Below are positions 19,778 through 32,440 of a DNA stretch of 64,000 nt, piece after piece. Location: positions 26,757,197 to 26,821,196 of the forward strand of contig CM075760.1 of assembly GCA_037974335.1 (NCBI GenBank). Reading direction: 5' to 3'. Origin of the DNA: Prionace glauca. Lineage: Eukaryota > Chordata > Chondrichthyes > Carcharhiniformes > Carcharhinidae. Each line of letters begins with the position of its first letter. Position 1 is the stretch's first letter. The notes under the pieces were generated by a model that saw only the letters and a program-made list of their open reading frames with translations, had not been told where the DNA came from and did not search any database. Position numbers and translations under genes: made by a program.

Positions 19778-22300
19778 AAGCCAACTTAAAACCCTGCATG
19801 TTATCAGTAAGGTCAATTTATAAACAAATCTACCCAGCAACAGTACTGGAGGCACTTGAATTTTTGGAAGTTATAAATCTAGATGATGTTTTCCCATCTC
19901 TAAATAAAGGTTTATTTTCCACCTTCTCTGGCACCCAATTAACAACAATGATGATTTTTCCAACACATCAGGATATTGTGATGGACGGACAGAAATAATC
20001 ACAGGCAGACTGAGAAATGGCTCAGAGATAATACATGCTGTTATATTTGAGCATGCACATTTACATTTTATTTCCTTTTATCTTTCCATGGGATGTTTGT
20101 TTGGAAAGACCAACACTCTTTGCCTGTCCCAAATTCCCTTAAATTGACTGGTTTTCTTGGACACTTCTGTAGATATTAAAGAGTCAGCTATTTGGCTTTC
20201 AGTCTGCAGTTATATCCTTGTGAGACAATGTAGGGATGGCAGATTTCCTCCATTGGGGAATCAGAGCGGTTCCAATGATCGCAATTACTATCCATTCCAG
20301 ATTTATCAATAGAATTCAAAATCTACCTGCGGGAAGGGTCTGACTTAAATCCCTGTCCTCTCATCATTGCCCTGGGCCTCTGGCTCACTGGATCAATTAA
20401 AATAATTGATGTCACCATCTCCACAAACAATAAATGTATGACTGTCTTGACACAGGAATGAACGACATATGAATGACTGATGGATGAATGATTGTTGGAT
20501 GCCTGAATATTTTGATTGCGGAATTAGTGAAAGGATTGGTGGATTCATTGATAAATGGGACTGAATGATGCTGTTCTACATTTCCATATTTGTGTTTGAC
20601 TACTTCATAAATTGAAACAACTCCTTTATTCAATGTGTGTCCATCAATCCTTCCAGAGTGTCTGGGTGAAATACATTCCGAGTTTCTCGGGAGTTAGCAA
20701 GCTGATCCTCTTGAAGAGTAGGGGGAGATTTTCCTGCAGTTTGGAACGGTTCATTTCTCTGCTGATGCTGAATTTTCATATCCAGGACAGAAAGAGAGAG
20801 CGGGATTTGGTTGAGGAGGAATGATTGTACGATATAAAATACTGGTTCTTTCATATACAACAAATCAATCAACAAACCCTCACCCAAATTAGTGAAGGTA
20901 ACTGGGTGAAAAGTAAATAAGATAGCAACAGAAATATTTGTGAAACTCACTGGAAAACTACAAGTGTAATATTATTTCCCAAAACAGTGTAATAATGAAT
21001 CGGAATTTAAAGATTCAGTAACTTCACATGAAGTACACGTTGTTCCATTTATATCATCACTTTGAAAACCATCACACACTCCAGCTATGTACCAGGACAT
21101 TCTGTATGATGAGGAGGTGATGACTTGTCAATGAAGCGCAGAGGCTGCTGGGTAGCTGTTCATGATCCTCGGTCTGAATTAATTCCATTCCCCACTGAAA
21201 TTTGGGACAGATTTCATTCCTTGGTGTCAAAAAGCCAATGTGTTGTCAATAAATTTTAAAATCAATAAATTATATGAAGCAACGTACATATGAAGCAACG
21301 TACAAATTATATGAAACAACGTACAACGTATATATTGAATAGAATGAAATGCCGAAAATAAACAGAAAATACTGGAGAATCTCAGTAACATCTGTGGAGA
21401 CAGAATAGAGCCTTTGTTTCACATCTGGATGACCCTTCGGCAGAGTATTCCTGCTGCTTTGGAGAGATCATCATTGCTTCCTGCAATGTGTCAGGAAAGC
21501 TGCATAAATTTCCTGTGAGTTGAGAATAACAGAAATAATAGACACTATTTCCAGAAACACACAAGCTGCATCAATTCACAGAGTGATCCCAAATATCATA
21601 ACAAACTTCTTCACCCTAAACTAATCAACATCATAATCTCGAAATATATCCTAAAAAAATCCTAATCCCTATCCACCCACATCATTTCTCAATGTCATCA
21701 CCCTCTTCAATTTCCTCCAAATAAAAAAGATAACACTGACTCGAAACGTTGGCTTTATTCTCTCTCCACAGATGCTATCAGACCCGTTGAGATTTTCCAG
21801 CATTCATTATGTTTGTTTCAACTTCCAGAATCTGCAGTCTTTTGCTTTTATCAAACTGATGAACATAATTGGTGAACTAATTGTTTATCTGTATGAATTG
21901 ATGATAACTGGGAAATTGGAATAACCCCGCCTGGAAATTCCTTTCCAAGTAACTCACTAACATCACTTGGGCCACTCCTTTACTTACGCTGCGTCGGAGT
22001 CCAGGAACACCCTCCCTAAGAGCACTGTTGGTGTGCCTACACTGCAGGTTCTGCAGCAATTGAATAAGGCGGCTCACCACCAGCTTACTGAATGCAATTA
22101 GCAATGGGGAATGAATGGGGGCCTAGACAACGTCGCTTTCCTATCATAGAGTAATTTTAAATATACTCATCATTATATATGAATGAGATCTGGTGAATGG
22201 AATTATTAAATTGCAAATGGATGGTAATTCGTGAAAATAATTATTATCTTTTTGGACTTTTTTTTATATTCTCCTTATTCGGTCCAGTGTCAGTAATTAC
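19778..22300. other. Upstream flank of the Ig cluster, left duplicate continued
   Basis: 19778-19910 matches 29080-29215 (ccaactt, tttataaacaaatct, ccagcaaca, ctggaggca), and 22165-22270 matches 31075-31165. Dispersed repeats lie at about 21355-21480 and 21740-21850 (both with 'aatctcagc' or 'gagattttccagc' type words) and 21990-22130. A short tandem of atgaagcaacgtac is at 21273-21330. No gene seen. Confidence 0.55.
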
Positions 22301-24084
22301 TCAGCACTGTCTCAGTTCATGTCTAAGAAGCTCCTATAACAGTAAAACCGTGCGAGATACTGTCTCAGTTTTATTTTCCTTGACACTGTTATTTTTAAAA
22401 ATGTTTCTTTCACGGGATATGGGTCTCATTGGAATTTGGCATTTGACCATCCCCACATGGCACTCGGCACTAACTCATTACTATTTTCTTGAAGCAGGCC
22501 CCTGTTTATATTAAAATACAGCCTGGCTCTGTTAATACTCTGCTAGACCAGAGCTCAGTTTACATTGCACACGGCATTCTCTCTGGTTATGTAATATTTG
22601 ATACACACCCTGTGTATATATTTCACTGTGGCAATTTTGTTCCTGCACTTAACTATGCCTCTCTTTGAATTATGTTTGTTTTACTCCACGGTTTTGTGAG
22701 ATGAAGAGATAATATGTTGGGATAAAAAAGATTGCTATCAGGCAAGATCCAGAAACGGGCAGTATTGGATCACCAGTATTTTATTGTGCTGTAATTTTCT
22801 TTGTTTTTTTGTTCTTCATTGACAGTACATGCTACACAGGACTTGATATCCACTTTCACTGCAGCCAGCAGAAGTAGATTTCAGATTTCTTTTCCAGTGT
22901 CCAAAACCTCACACGGTTTGTCCTTGCAGAAGGATGCAGAGAATTGTGTTCTCCCAGCCACTTTAATCATTACTGGCATTGACCAGTGCAGTAAAAACTG
23001 AGTAAAAACTAATACAATATAAACGCGGATATGGACAATTGCAGAAATAAGATTACATCTACTTTGATACAAACAGAGAGAGATCTAAATTAATATAAAC
23101 AGAGATAATGTCTAGTTTAATATAAACAGAAACATGGTGACATATAATATAAGCAGGGACAGCGTCGTATTTAGTACAGACAGATAATATATCCAATTTA
23201 CTATGTGCAAAGACAGACAACATAACATTCTACATGCAAGGTAGAAAGAGTTAGGGTCCAGTGGAAAATAAACGAAGGCATGGCTCATAATACGAGCTGA
23301 CACAGGGTACATTTACTGTAATATAAAGATACTGGTTCAATCCCCATGAAATTTGTAAAGACGGCCGACTCTCCCATCAAAATCTTACAGGACAGGAGTA
23401 ACATGGGGTTCGCTGCAGAATGCAAAGTCCCCTCTGTACTGGCAAATTAATAACTCCTAAATCAGAATAGCATGAGTGAGATGCAAAGAGAATCTCCCTC
23501 TAAACTATCCAATTCAAACGTTCTTACAACATTATACTGTCTATAAACAGAGTGAAACTCCGTCTATAAATCTGTTCAAACAAAATTAAGGCAGAAAGAG
23601 CATGGACACTCTTCTATGTAAAAGCTCTCCTGCACTCTTCCTTCCGAGATCCAGGAGGCAGGTTTAAATTAGTGTTAGGTATAGGAGAAAGAGCCGTCCA
23701 CACAGTTCCATAAAACACACCCAGGCTAGGTACAGCAGAGATTCGATACGGATTAAATCTTCCCTGACAAAGAGATATCAACCATTCATAAACCAGGAAC
23801 AATGAGTTCAGACGCAGAGTAAATATTCCTCTACTCTGTCCAGTCAAATACTCCAAGGACAGGGACAACACCGGCTAAATATAGGGAAAGATTCCACATT
23901 GAATCCTTATCACCAGGTGGAACCGAGGTTAGGTGCAGAAGAAAATGTTTCAAGCATTTCAAGATCATTGATTTCTCAAGAGATCTTTTAGAGTAAATCT
24001 CAGTCATGGATTCCAATTTATTGAATTATATTCTGTTAGAAACCTGTACCTGTGGCTGAGAGAATACATTGGGCAAACATTGAT
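22301..24084. repeat. Non-coding, with degenerate ~29-bp minisatellite (about 22990-23340)
   Basis: Repeated variants of taatataaacagagacannntccag occur between about 22990 and 23340. The same unit is found at 48.9-49.9 and 57.0-57.2 kb, and inverted at 42-44 kb. The rest is unassigned. Confidence 0.55.
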
Positions 24085-24165
24085 TTTATCGAGCCCGGGG
24101 CAGGCTCGAGGGGCTAGATGGCCTACTCCTGCTCCCATTTCTTACGTTCTTATGTTCTTTTGCTG
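24085..24165 (+). mobile_element. CR1 LINE family A 3' tail
   Basis: ggcaggctcgaggggctagatggcctactcctgctcc then ttcttacgttcttatgttct. No coding part. Confidence 0.75.
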
Positions 24166-24934
24166 TGGAGTGAAGACGATGAACCATCGTGGAGAGACAA
24201 GACGCAGAACCAGACAGGAGAAAGACAGAGAAAGAGATGAAACACAGGAGATGTTCTGTGTTTTCTGTGTCATTACATTTCGGGATCAGAGGGATTATTT
24301 CCTAATTCTGAACATAGATATCATCATGATATTTTTCCTCACATAACTGATGAATAAATAATGTTGAAAAACAACCATTACTGGAATCCGTTGATTGATT
24401 TGCATGGTTCTCTCTATTTCTGTGTTGCGTTGGTGGGGAAATATTTGTTGTGTTTTTGTCAGTCAACAATCTCATTTGGAATTACAATTCTTGTATTTAT
24501 TTACATAAATACCTCACTGTTTACAATGAAATGTTCATGACAGAAAAACCAGATAAACCGTCACTTATTGATCAGTTTCAACTCAAAATAGCGATTTATT
24601 TTAAGAATTTTAACAGTTGAATAAAACTGAATAAAATAACATATGAATAGAACTTTTTGAACATTCATAACTCCGGCTGTACTTAACTACAATAAAATAA
24701 GACATTTCATTTCAGAATTAGTTCTGAAAGTTCTGATGTCACAATTAATAAAGTATCTGTGAACAGGCTGCTATTCCACTGAATGTTAATCTGATTGAGG
24801 ATTTAATCTGTTTAAACTCGACAAGTTAAATAAAAAAAACAGATCTGATGTCTGAAATATTCTTTCACAAATAGTGATCACACTCACACGAGGGAAGAAT
24901 AAAAAATGTGGTTATCACGAAGAGATACAATTGT
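24166..24934. other. Unassigned AT-rich DNA
   Basis: An octamer-like atttgcat occurs at 24398-24405, but no Ig leader follows it. Nothing else recognised. Confidence 0.35.
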
Positions 24935-25420
24935 TTTTGCTCCCTCACAGGCGACAGGGAAGCGGGTTCGATTCTAACATTGGGTGACTGTGTGTGGTTT
25001 TCACATTCTATCCATATCCATGTGAGTTCCCTCCGAGTGCTCCAGTTTCCTTCCACAGTCCCAGGATGTGCAGGTTAGGTGGATTGGCTGTGATAAATTG
25101 CCCCTTAGCGCCCAATGATGTGCAAAGTAGAATCATAGAATCGCTACAGTGCAGAAGGAGACCATTCGGTTCATCAAGTCTGCTATCCGGCAGAGCATCC
25201 TTCCCAGGCCCAATGTAAATTGTCTATGCTAAATTTCCTGTTAGTGTCCAATAATGTGTAGGTTCGGGGGATTAGCCTGTGAATATGTGTGGTTGCCGGG
25301 ATCGGATGAAAGCTTGCCTAGGTAGGATGCTGTGCTGGAGAGCCCGCTGCAGAGTTATTGGACCGAATGACCATGTTGAACTGTAGGGATTATATGATTT
25401 TATGCTTCTATGATCAGGCA
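24935..25420 (+). repeat. tRNA-headed SINE, interrupted or composite
   Basis: Head with gggttcgattcta (about 24963), core ccctccgagtgctccagtttccttcc, and tail accgaatgaccatgttgaactg ending in gattttatgcttctatga. A second SINE-like piece lies within it (about 25130-25215). Confidence 0.7.
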
Positions 25421-26084
25421 GAGCAGTGATTATATTCACATTAATCTCAGCGATTCCAAAGTATTACAAATTATGGGGAAATTTGAATGTATAGAACATT
25501 TTACCCGACCTCATGTCGCCCCAAAGTTATTAAAACTCACTGAGGTACCTTTGCTGAATTTACTCGCTGTTCTCATGTTGTAACTAACCAGGTAAGTTAC
25601 GTACCACAAACTCCCACAAACCCGGTTATGATAAATGGCCAACAAATTTGCGATTTTATTTGACAAATGAGGTTTTGGGTCGGACATTGGACAGAACAGA
25701 TTTGCTGTTCATAATTATATCAAGAGATTTGACATCCTGGCATTGATGTTAAATACGAATCTGGTTCTCTCTCTCTGATGATACCCATTGAGATGCTGAG
25801 TAGCACTGTTGCTGTTTTAGTTTTAGATTTCCGGAATCTGCAGCAATTTGCATTGATTTTATTGAATCTCTGGATGCGAGCTTCACTGACAAAGCTAACA
25901 TTAATTGGTGATTGTGAACCACCTTGCTGAAACCTGCCCTCTGGATGGGTGACTTTCCACTGCCGCTTTAATACAACTGGGTGGCTTTCTCGGATATTTC
26001 AGTGGTGGTGAAGGGTTATTTTCATCACATGGAACTGGAGTCTGTGTAGGACAGACAGGGGAAAGATAGGAATACTCGGTTTAT
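25421..26084. other. Unassigned DNA with dispersed repeat fragments
   Basis: About 25800-25860 (tccggaatctgcagcaatttgc) and 25905-26060 (gtgaaccaccttgctgaa) look like dispersed shark repeats. No D or J relic could be made out, although this is where one would be expected for the ghost cluster. Confidence 0.35.
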
Positions 26085-26515
26085 AGTTATTTGCCAAGAG
26101 AAGATGTTGTTTGAAGTATAAAAACAATTCTGTGGATTCTGGAATTCAAACCCAAAGAGAAAATGCTGGAAAATCTCAGCAGGCATGGCAATATTTGTAA
26201 GGAGAGGGAACAGCTGACGTTTCGAGTCCAGATGTCATGAGACTGTCCAGCAATTTCTCTTTACGTTGTTTTAAGCGTCTTTGGGTGGAATAAATTGATT
26301 CTGAATCTCTGGGGCGGAGGAATTGTGGGTTGATCCAAGACTATCACACTGAAGGAGAGACTATAAACACTATCAGGGACGGGTCGGACCCAGACCATCC
26401 AGTTGCTGACCATATTGAACACTTTGTCTTTACAGCTCAGTCTCAGGGAGCCTCAGGGATGCCCGGTTTCTGCCTCTGGCTGAGTCAACACAACCTCCGA
26501 TTCGACACTTTAAAA
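26085..26515 (-). pseudogene. Ruined VH segment of a second Ig cluster
   Basis: Reading the plus strand, gagaagatgttgtttgaagt (26100-26119) equals the framework 3 part of the intact VH (about 14801). Then comes an inserted dispersed repeat (about 26120-26275), then gtctttgggtggaataaatt and later cagctcagtctcagggagcctc, gcctctggctgagtcaacac, aacctccgattcgacac. These match framework 3 through framework 1 and the signal-peptide end of the intact VH in the right order. Many substitutions and indels rule out function. No leader exon, D, J or C partner was found. Confidence 0.82.
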
Positions 26516-26925
26516 AAAACTATGAAAAGAAAACACACCTCACCCCGGACACACTCTCTCACCTTTTGCCATCGGGAACTAGGTAAAAAACAAAATCTGA
26601 AAACAATACAAACCGACTCAGAAACAATTTCTTTACAGCTGCAATCAGATTTTTGAATGGATCTACCTCGCATTAAATTGATATTTTTCTAGACCCGAGC
26701 TATGACTGCAACATAATATTCTTCACTCTCTCCCTTCCTTCTCTATGCACGGTATGCTCTGTCTGTATAGTGCGCAAGACTGTGTACTAATATGTGTGAT
26801 AATAATAAATCAAATAAAATATATCAAAAAACACCGAGGATTATTCCCAGTGAATTGATTGCTGACACTGGAATATTCAAGAGACAGACTAACACTGAGG
26901 CAGAAAGAGTGAGATCCATTGGAAC
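26516..26925 (-). pseudogene. Leader-intron relic of the ruined VH, split by a repeat
   Basis: 26821-26915 (caaaaaacaccgaggattattcccagtgaattgattgctga, then agacagactaacactgaggc) matches the intact leader intron at about 15058-15135. Between it and the V relic lies a dispersed repeat (about 26560-26820) ending in ataataaatcaaataaaat. Confidence 0.75.
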
Positions 26926-27069
26926 GTCTCTGCCACTCCAAAAGGTGCAATTATATTTGAGACTCTGATATAGAGAAAAAAACAATTTGATTGTAATTCA
27001 AGTCCCTTAATTCTGCACCCCTTCACAAGAGAATAGACATAAAGAAGATGACATGACTTTATCAGGGTA

Positions 27070-27345
27070 AAAATGCCAGTGTCCGTGGGAGTTTGCGCGT
27101 TCTTCCCGTGGTTGCGTGGGTTTCTTCCGGGTGCTCCGGTTTCCTCCCACATCCCAAAAATGTGCTTTTAGGCTGATTGATTGGGTAACAAATTGTCCCT
27201 ATATTGGACCTCCCTGATCCTCACACATTAGGCATAGACTAAAATCATGAATAGGTCACTGACAATGGGACGGCGGCGCGGGCTCGTTGGGCCGAAGGGC
27301 CTGTTTCCCGTGCTGTGTTGTTCTTTGTTCTTGTTCTTTGTTCTT
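27070..27345 (+). mobile_element. CR1 LINE family B 3' UTR fragment
   Basis: It starts inside the SINE-like block (tccgtgggagtttgcgcg), runs through gcgcgggctcgttgggccg, and ends in (TTCTTTG)n. It is very close to the tail of the element at 32.4-34.1 kb. Confidence 0.88.
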
Positions 27346-27639
27346 TGATTTGCACATTGCAGCAAAAATATAATCCATTTGTAGAATTATTATCGATTTA
27401 TGTAACTAATTGCTGAAATAATTTTATTTCAGGTGTGGGTAGCTGTCACTGTAATTTGGGACTGAATACAAGAAGGAGGGAAGAAATGGCCCAATGTTAT
27501 CGCTCGGCAATTAATGCACAAACTTAACTAATGTTCTCAGGACCCCACAGATGGTGGGATTTAAATTCCGTAAAAAAAAGTGTCTGGAAATAAGAATTCA
27601 CTTACGGTCAAGATATCATTGTCGATTGTGTAAAAACCT
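27346..27639. other. Upstream flank of the ghost Ig cluster
   Basis: Matches about 15660-15850 of the left flank (for example tcgatttatgtaac versus tcgatttctgtaac, and gtgtgggtagctgtcactgta versus gtgtggatggctatcactgta). Confidence 0.7.
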
Positions 27640-28095
27640 ATCTGCTTCACTAATGTATTTTAGAGAAGGGAATGTGCCGTCCTTACCTGGTCTGGCCTAT
27701 GTGTGATCCAAGAGCCACAGCAATGTGATTGTCTCTCACTGCCTTCGGACAAGAAGTAGGCAATAAATTCTGAACAGTCAAAGGTGCCCATGTCCATAGA
27801 ATCATTACAGAGCAGAAGAAGGCCTTTTGGCCTATCAAGCCCAAACCCACAACATTCCCACCTAAGTCTATCCCCATCACCCCACGTATATTCCCTGCAA
27901 ATTCTCCTGACATGATTGGACAATTCATCATCGTGGATCAACCTATGCGGCATATCCTTGAACAATGTGAGTAAATGAGCAGGCAATTGGAGAATATGCA
28001 GACTCCACACAGACAGACCCAAACTGGGAGTTGAACCCGGGTCCCTGGCGCTTTGAGGCAGAAACCCTAACATATATGCCACCGTGCCATCCACA
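27640..28095. repeat. Two SINE fragments in opposite orientation
   Basis: 27640-27790 (+) carries ccttacctggtctggcctatgtg, the 3' part of the SINE type seen at 270-560. 27797-28095 (-) is a tRNA-headed SINE: its tail atagaatcattacagagcag comes first and its head (gttgaacccgggtccctgg, then gccaccgtgcca) last. Confidence 0.75.
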
Positions 28096-29660
28096 AATTA
28101 ATTCAAAAAGGACAATCCTCATGTGATGCAATATTATACGTTAGATTTCCCCAACGGCTCCTTTTTCCTGTGAAAATTAACACTGAAAGAAAACTGGTGG
28201 ACTTATAATTAATTGAGCTGACAGGGAAACATGACATCGACATCAACCTTTGACAGAGAATTTATAGAATCCGAATGGACACGGTGATCAGGAAAGTTCT
28301 TTGTCAACATCCAAATCATTGCTGCTCATTTTATTGGCCACCGGCTGTAGAACATTCACTGGTAATGGGAACTCAGGACATTAGGACTTTGTGGCATATT
28401 GCACAATATCACAAAAAATAAATGTTTTGTCTTCCACTAAACCAGGCCGTTTCTTCACTCATTGGCAGCTATGAGAGCGACTGTTAAATAATCGAAATCA
28501 GATTATGCTGGACAACAGAACATGGTGCTGATCAGGGATAAGAGAGGTTGTCTTTTTAAAGAGGTGCAGAACGCTTAGAATATTCCAGGTATCTGCGCTT
28601 TTCAAGACAATTGTATGATTTTAATTTACTTTTAATTATTTTCATTTTGGGGCCATTGCACTGATCTCATTGGACTGAGGAGGTGGGGAGGTCAAAATCT
28701 CTTCCTTGCAGGTCATGAAGTTACTCACAAAGTGGCTTTAATTGTTGGAAGGACATTTATTTGGAAGTTATACAAATAAAATAGCATCTGGCCAATTTAC
28801 TCGTTCCCCATACTATTTAATCACAGTGCAGCCCTTTAAAATATTTGCTTGGAAGGAATACCATTTAAAAACCTTTCTTTATTATGGGAATCAAGCATTT
28901 ATTGTATAACTGGATAAATCCCATTTAATCCTTACATATTCGCGCTAATCTGTCCCACGCAGTATTTGGCAGCAGTCCAACCTGCTGCCAACTGCCCGAA
29001 GATATTTACAGGAAGCATCTGACGGTGTTTGTTCAGTAAGTCAAAGATCTGTTTCCTCAGTACTGAACAGTTGGCTGCAAGCCAACTTCAAACTCTTAGC
29101 ATTGTCAATAGAGCCTATTTATAAACAAATCTGTCCAGCAACAACTGGAGGCAATCTTAATTATTATTTTTTAAAGCTGTAAACCTACATAAATGCTTCC
29201 CATTTCATTGGAAAAAAAAGCTACCCAGATTCTCTGGCACCTTTTTAGTAACAATGATGATCTCTCCAACCCAACAATACACTGTGATGGATGGATAGAA
29301 ATAAATACAGGCAGATTGTGAGAGTTGATTCAGAGAGGTGATATGTCTTATACTGCATAAATATGTAGGCTGGTGTTTTATTTCACTTTATTCTTCCACG
29401 GGACGTGGGGATCCCTGGAAAGAACAACATTTATTTCCGGTATTTAATTCCTTTTCAGCTGAGTGGTGTGGTATTGCCCAGTTATATATATGGCGGTCCA
29501 TCTTGAGACACACCTTGCTGAGGCCAAGTAGGGATGGCAGATGTGCTTCATAGGGGAATCAGAGGGTTATCTCGTCGCTATCAGTATGAATCAAGATTTA
29601 TTGATTGAATTCAAATTCCACCAGCTGCCATGGTCGGATTTAATCTCAATTTAATTTAAT
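28096..29660. other. Upstream flank of the ghost Ig cluster, continued
   Basis: Collinear with about 15880-16795 and 19778-20350 of the left copy, but without the 3-kb LINE: the empty site gcaagccaac is at about 29077-29086. No gene seen. Confidence 0.75.
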
Positions 29661-29670
29661 TAAATTTAAT

Positions 29671-30240
29671 TCCAGAGATTCACCACCCTTTGAGTGAAGA
29701 AGTTCTTCCTCAACTCCATTCTAAACTGCCGCCCCCCTCCTTATCTTGAGGCTGTGCCCTCTAGTCCTTCTGTCCTTTCTGAGCGGGAAGAATCTCTCTA
29801 CCTCTACCTTATCCATCCCCTTCATTATCTTATGCGTCTCTATAAGATCCCCCCTCATCCTTCTAAATTCCAACGAGTACAGACCCAGTCTATTCAGCCT
29901 CTCTTCAAAGTTCAACCCCCTCATCTCCGGTATGAGCCTAGTGAACCTCCTCTGCATTCCCTCCAAGGCCAAAATATCCTTCCACAAGTGCAGCGACCAA
30001 AACTGCACACAGTACTCCAGCTGTGGCCTCACCAGTACCCTGTACAGTTGCAACAAGACCTCCCTACTTTTATATTCAATCCCCATCACTATAAAGGCCA
30101 GCATCCCATTCGCCTTCCTAATCATCTGCTGCACCTGCAGACTGGGTTTTTGCGACTCATGCACAAGGACCCCCAGGTCCCTCTGCACCGTAGCATGCTG
30201 CAGCTTTCCCCCCTAGAAATAGTAATCCCTCCCACTATTA
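29671..30240 (-). mobile_element. CR1 LINE family A internal fragment, lacking its 3' tail
   Basis: An open frame 30188-29721 encodes the C-terminal RT region (LLQLYRVLVRPQLEYC, LIPEMRGLNFEERL, IMKGMD). The 3' UTR and terminal repeats present in other family A copies are missing; the element stops at the attccagagattcacc position inside the ORF. A short AT-rich tandem (ttatttatttttgagaat) follows at 30237-30290. Confidence 0.85.
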
Positions 30241-31640
30241 TTTATTTTTGAGAATTTATTTATGTTTATTTATTTATTTTTGAGAATTTTTACTAATTAT
30301 TTTTGTGAATGGAGAATTATTGGTAATATTGGCGTCAGGCGATGACCACCTCCAAAAAGGGAGAATCTGACCGTTGCCCCTTGTCACTCAATGATATTGC
30401 AACACTGAATCAACAACTAACAACATCTTCGAGGTTACCATTGGCTAATCGCTGTGTTAGCTGGGTATATATATGCTCCAGCTGGAATATCAGCTCAGCC
30501 TGCTGTGAGTAACCCACCCCCTAACTCCCCAAACCTGTGCACCACCTGCACGACACATATTAGGGGACAAAAATGGTTCTCTCCACTTACTTGAACAGTT
30601 CAAACAACATTCAAAAATCTTCATCCCATTCAGGCCAAAGCAGCCGGCTTGACAGGTATAGCATTTGCAAATGCCCACTCCCTTCACCACACAGAGTATC
30701 ATTTTGTACCATCTACAAGTTTCACTTCCGAACCTCACCAAGGCTCCTTAGGCAGCCACACGGTAGGTTGCTATTTGCAAGAACAGGGTAACAGTTACCA
30801 GGAAATATCACTTATAAATTCCCCTCCAAGTTAGTCATATACCTGATGTGGAAATATATCATCCTTCCATCACTGTCGCAGGACCGAGATCCTAGAACTC
30901 CCTGTGTAACAGGACCGTATGGGTATCTACACCACAGGATCTGCAGCAATTCAAGAAGGTAGCTTACCACCAGTTTACTAAAGGCAATGAGGAATAGGCA
31001 ACAAATACTGACTAGGCCAGCAACGTCCATATCCCTTAAATTAAAACATCAACATATCGATATTTATGTATGGATGATAACTAATGAACGCAATTGGGTA
31101 TCTTTGTAAATGGATGGCAATTGATGAAAATAAATATCAACTTTCTGAACATTTACCACCTCTTTCTCTGCCAGAAGATAGGTTCCGTTCCACAGGAGAT
31201 TCATGATTCAGAAACATCACACTATCCAAAGACAAGGAAGAAGAAGAGACGGCAACATCTGTAGGTGTATCTCAATCATTACATTACGGGACAGGCCTTT
31301 GATAGGATGACAATTTTGTTACTCATCTGCTTGAAGACCGGGATTAACCTGAAGCACAGTGTTTTGTTTATGTTGGGAGATATACATATCATACTCATAC
31401 ATGGATGAATCTCAGTGAGACATTCGACACTAACATCAGGTCAGAGACTACAACAATTGGGAAACTAAGCTCTCCATCAGAAAATTCTCGGTCTCATTCA
31501 TGACACAGAAAAGGCCAATTTACAACACAACTATAGCTTCATGGACAACACTTAGGGTTGAATCAATCTCTCAAAAATTGACCTCCTCAGTCATCAACAA
31601 ATGTGAAATATGAAGAAAAGACACCAAGCTGAAATGAATA
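30241..31640. other. Non-coding flank with dispersed repeats
   Basis: 30890-31025 is the dispersed repeat ending ggcagc/caacgtccatatccc. 31075-31165 is the last stretch matching the left Ig flank (22165-22270). 31166-31640 holds nothing recognised. Confidence 0.5.
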
Positions 31641-32440
31641 GAACAAAGATCAAAGAACAACACAACACGGGAAACAGGCCCTTCGGTCCAACGAGCCCGC
31701 GCCGCCATCTTCACAATGTGTTTTTCCTCCTCCACCCTTGACCCATGTCTATGCTTATGGTACCCCCATTGGAAACCAGATTAAGGGGAGAATAATTTAG
31801 GGACAATTTGTTACACCAGTCAGCCTAATAACACTTCTTTGGGGTGTGGGAGGAAACCGGGACACCCGGAGAAAACCCACGCAACCACAGGGAGAATGTG
31901 CAGTTTCCCACAGACACTGGCCCAAATCCATGTATCTGGACAACTAACGGTGATAGTCACTGAGCTGTTGTGGTGCCCATCTGCTGGTCCATTTTGAAGA
32001 AAACACAAACGACGCAAAGTACTAGGCCACTCTCGAAACATCCAAGAGCAGCCCACGCATGACCCACAGTGTGCATGCCCCTCGTTAGACAACAAGGTGG
32101 ACCGACGCACATGCAGAGTAAAAGAGAAAAATATCAACACATGTAGCATTAGATTTCCAGGAACGTCCTGAGGCTCTGATCCTTATTTAAAACAGTCTCC
32201 TATAACCCTCCATCCTTATTTTGCTCATGTGTCTATCTAAATAAACCTTAAACAAGTCCAGCGTGCCTGCCTCCACCACCTTACTTGGCAGTGCATTCCA
32301 TACCCCCACGACCCACTGTGTGCAAAACCTCCCTCTAGCATCCAAATTATACCTCTCCCCCCTCACCTTAAGCCTATGGCCCCTCGTGATATTTGTCTCC
32401 AATCAAGGAAAAAGCCTGCCACTGTTTACTCTACCTATAC

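Noticed and set aside
24398-24405. Octamer-like ATTTGCAT that could mark an Ig promoter
   Set aside because: No leader or V sequence follows on either strand. An 8-mer in AT-rich DNA is expected by chance.
24500-26084. Search for D or J relics of the ghost cluster
   Set aside because: Single heptamer- or nonamer-like words occur, but no pair with a 12- or 23-bp spacer and no WGxG motif was found.
29694-30251. 185-codon open frame on the plus strand
   Set aside because: It is the antisense shadow of a CR1 reverse-transcriptase fragment.
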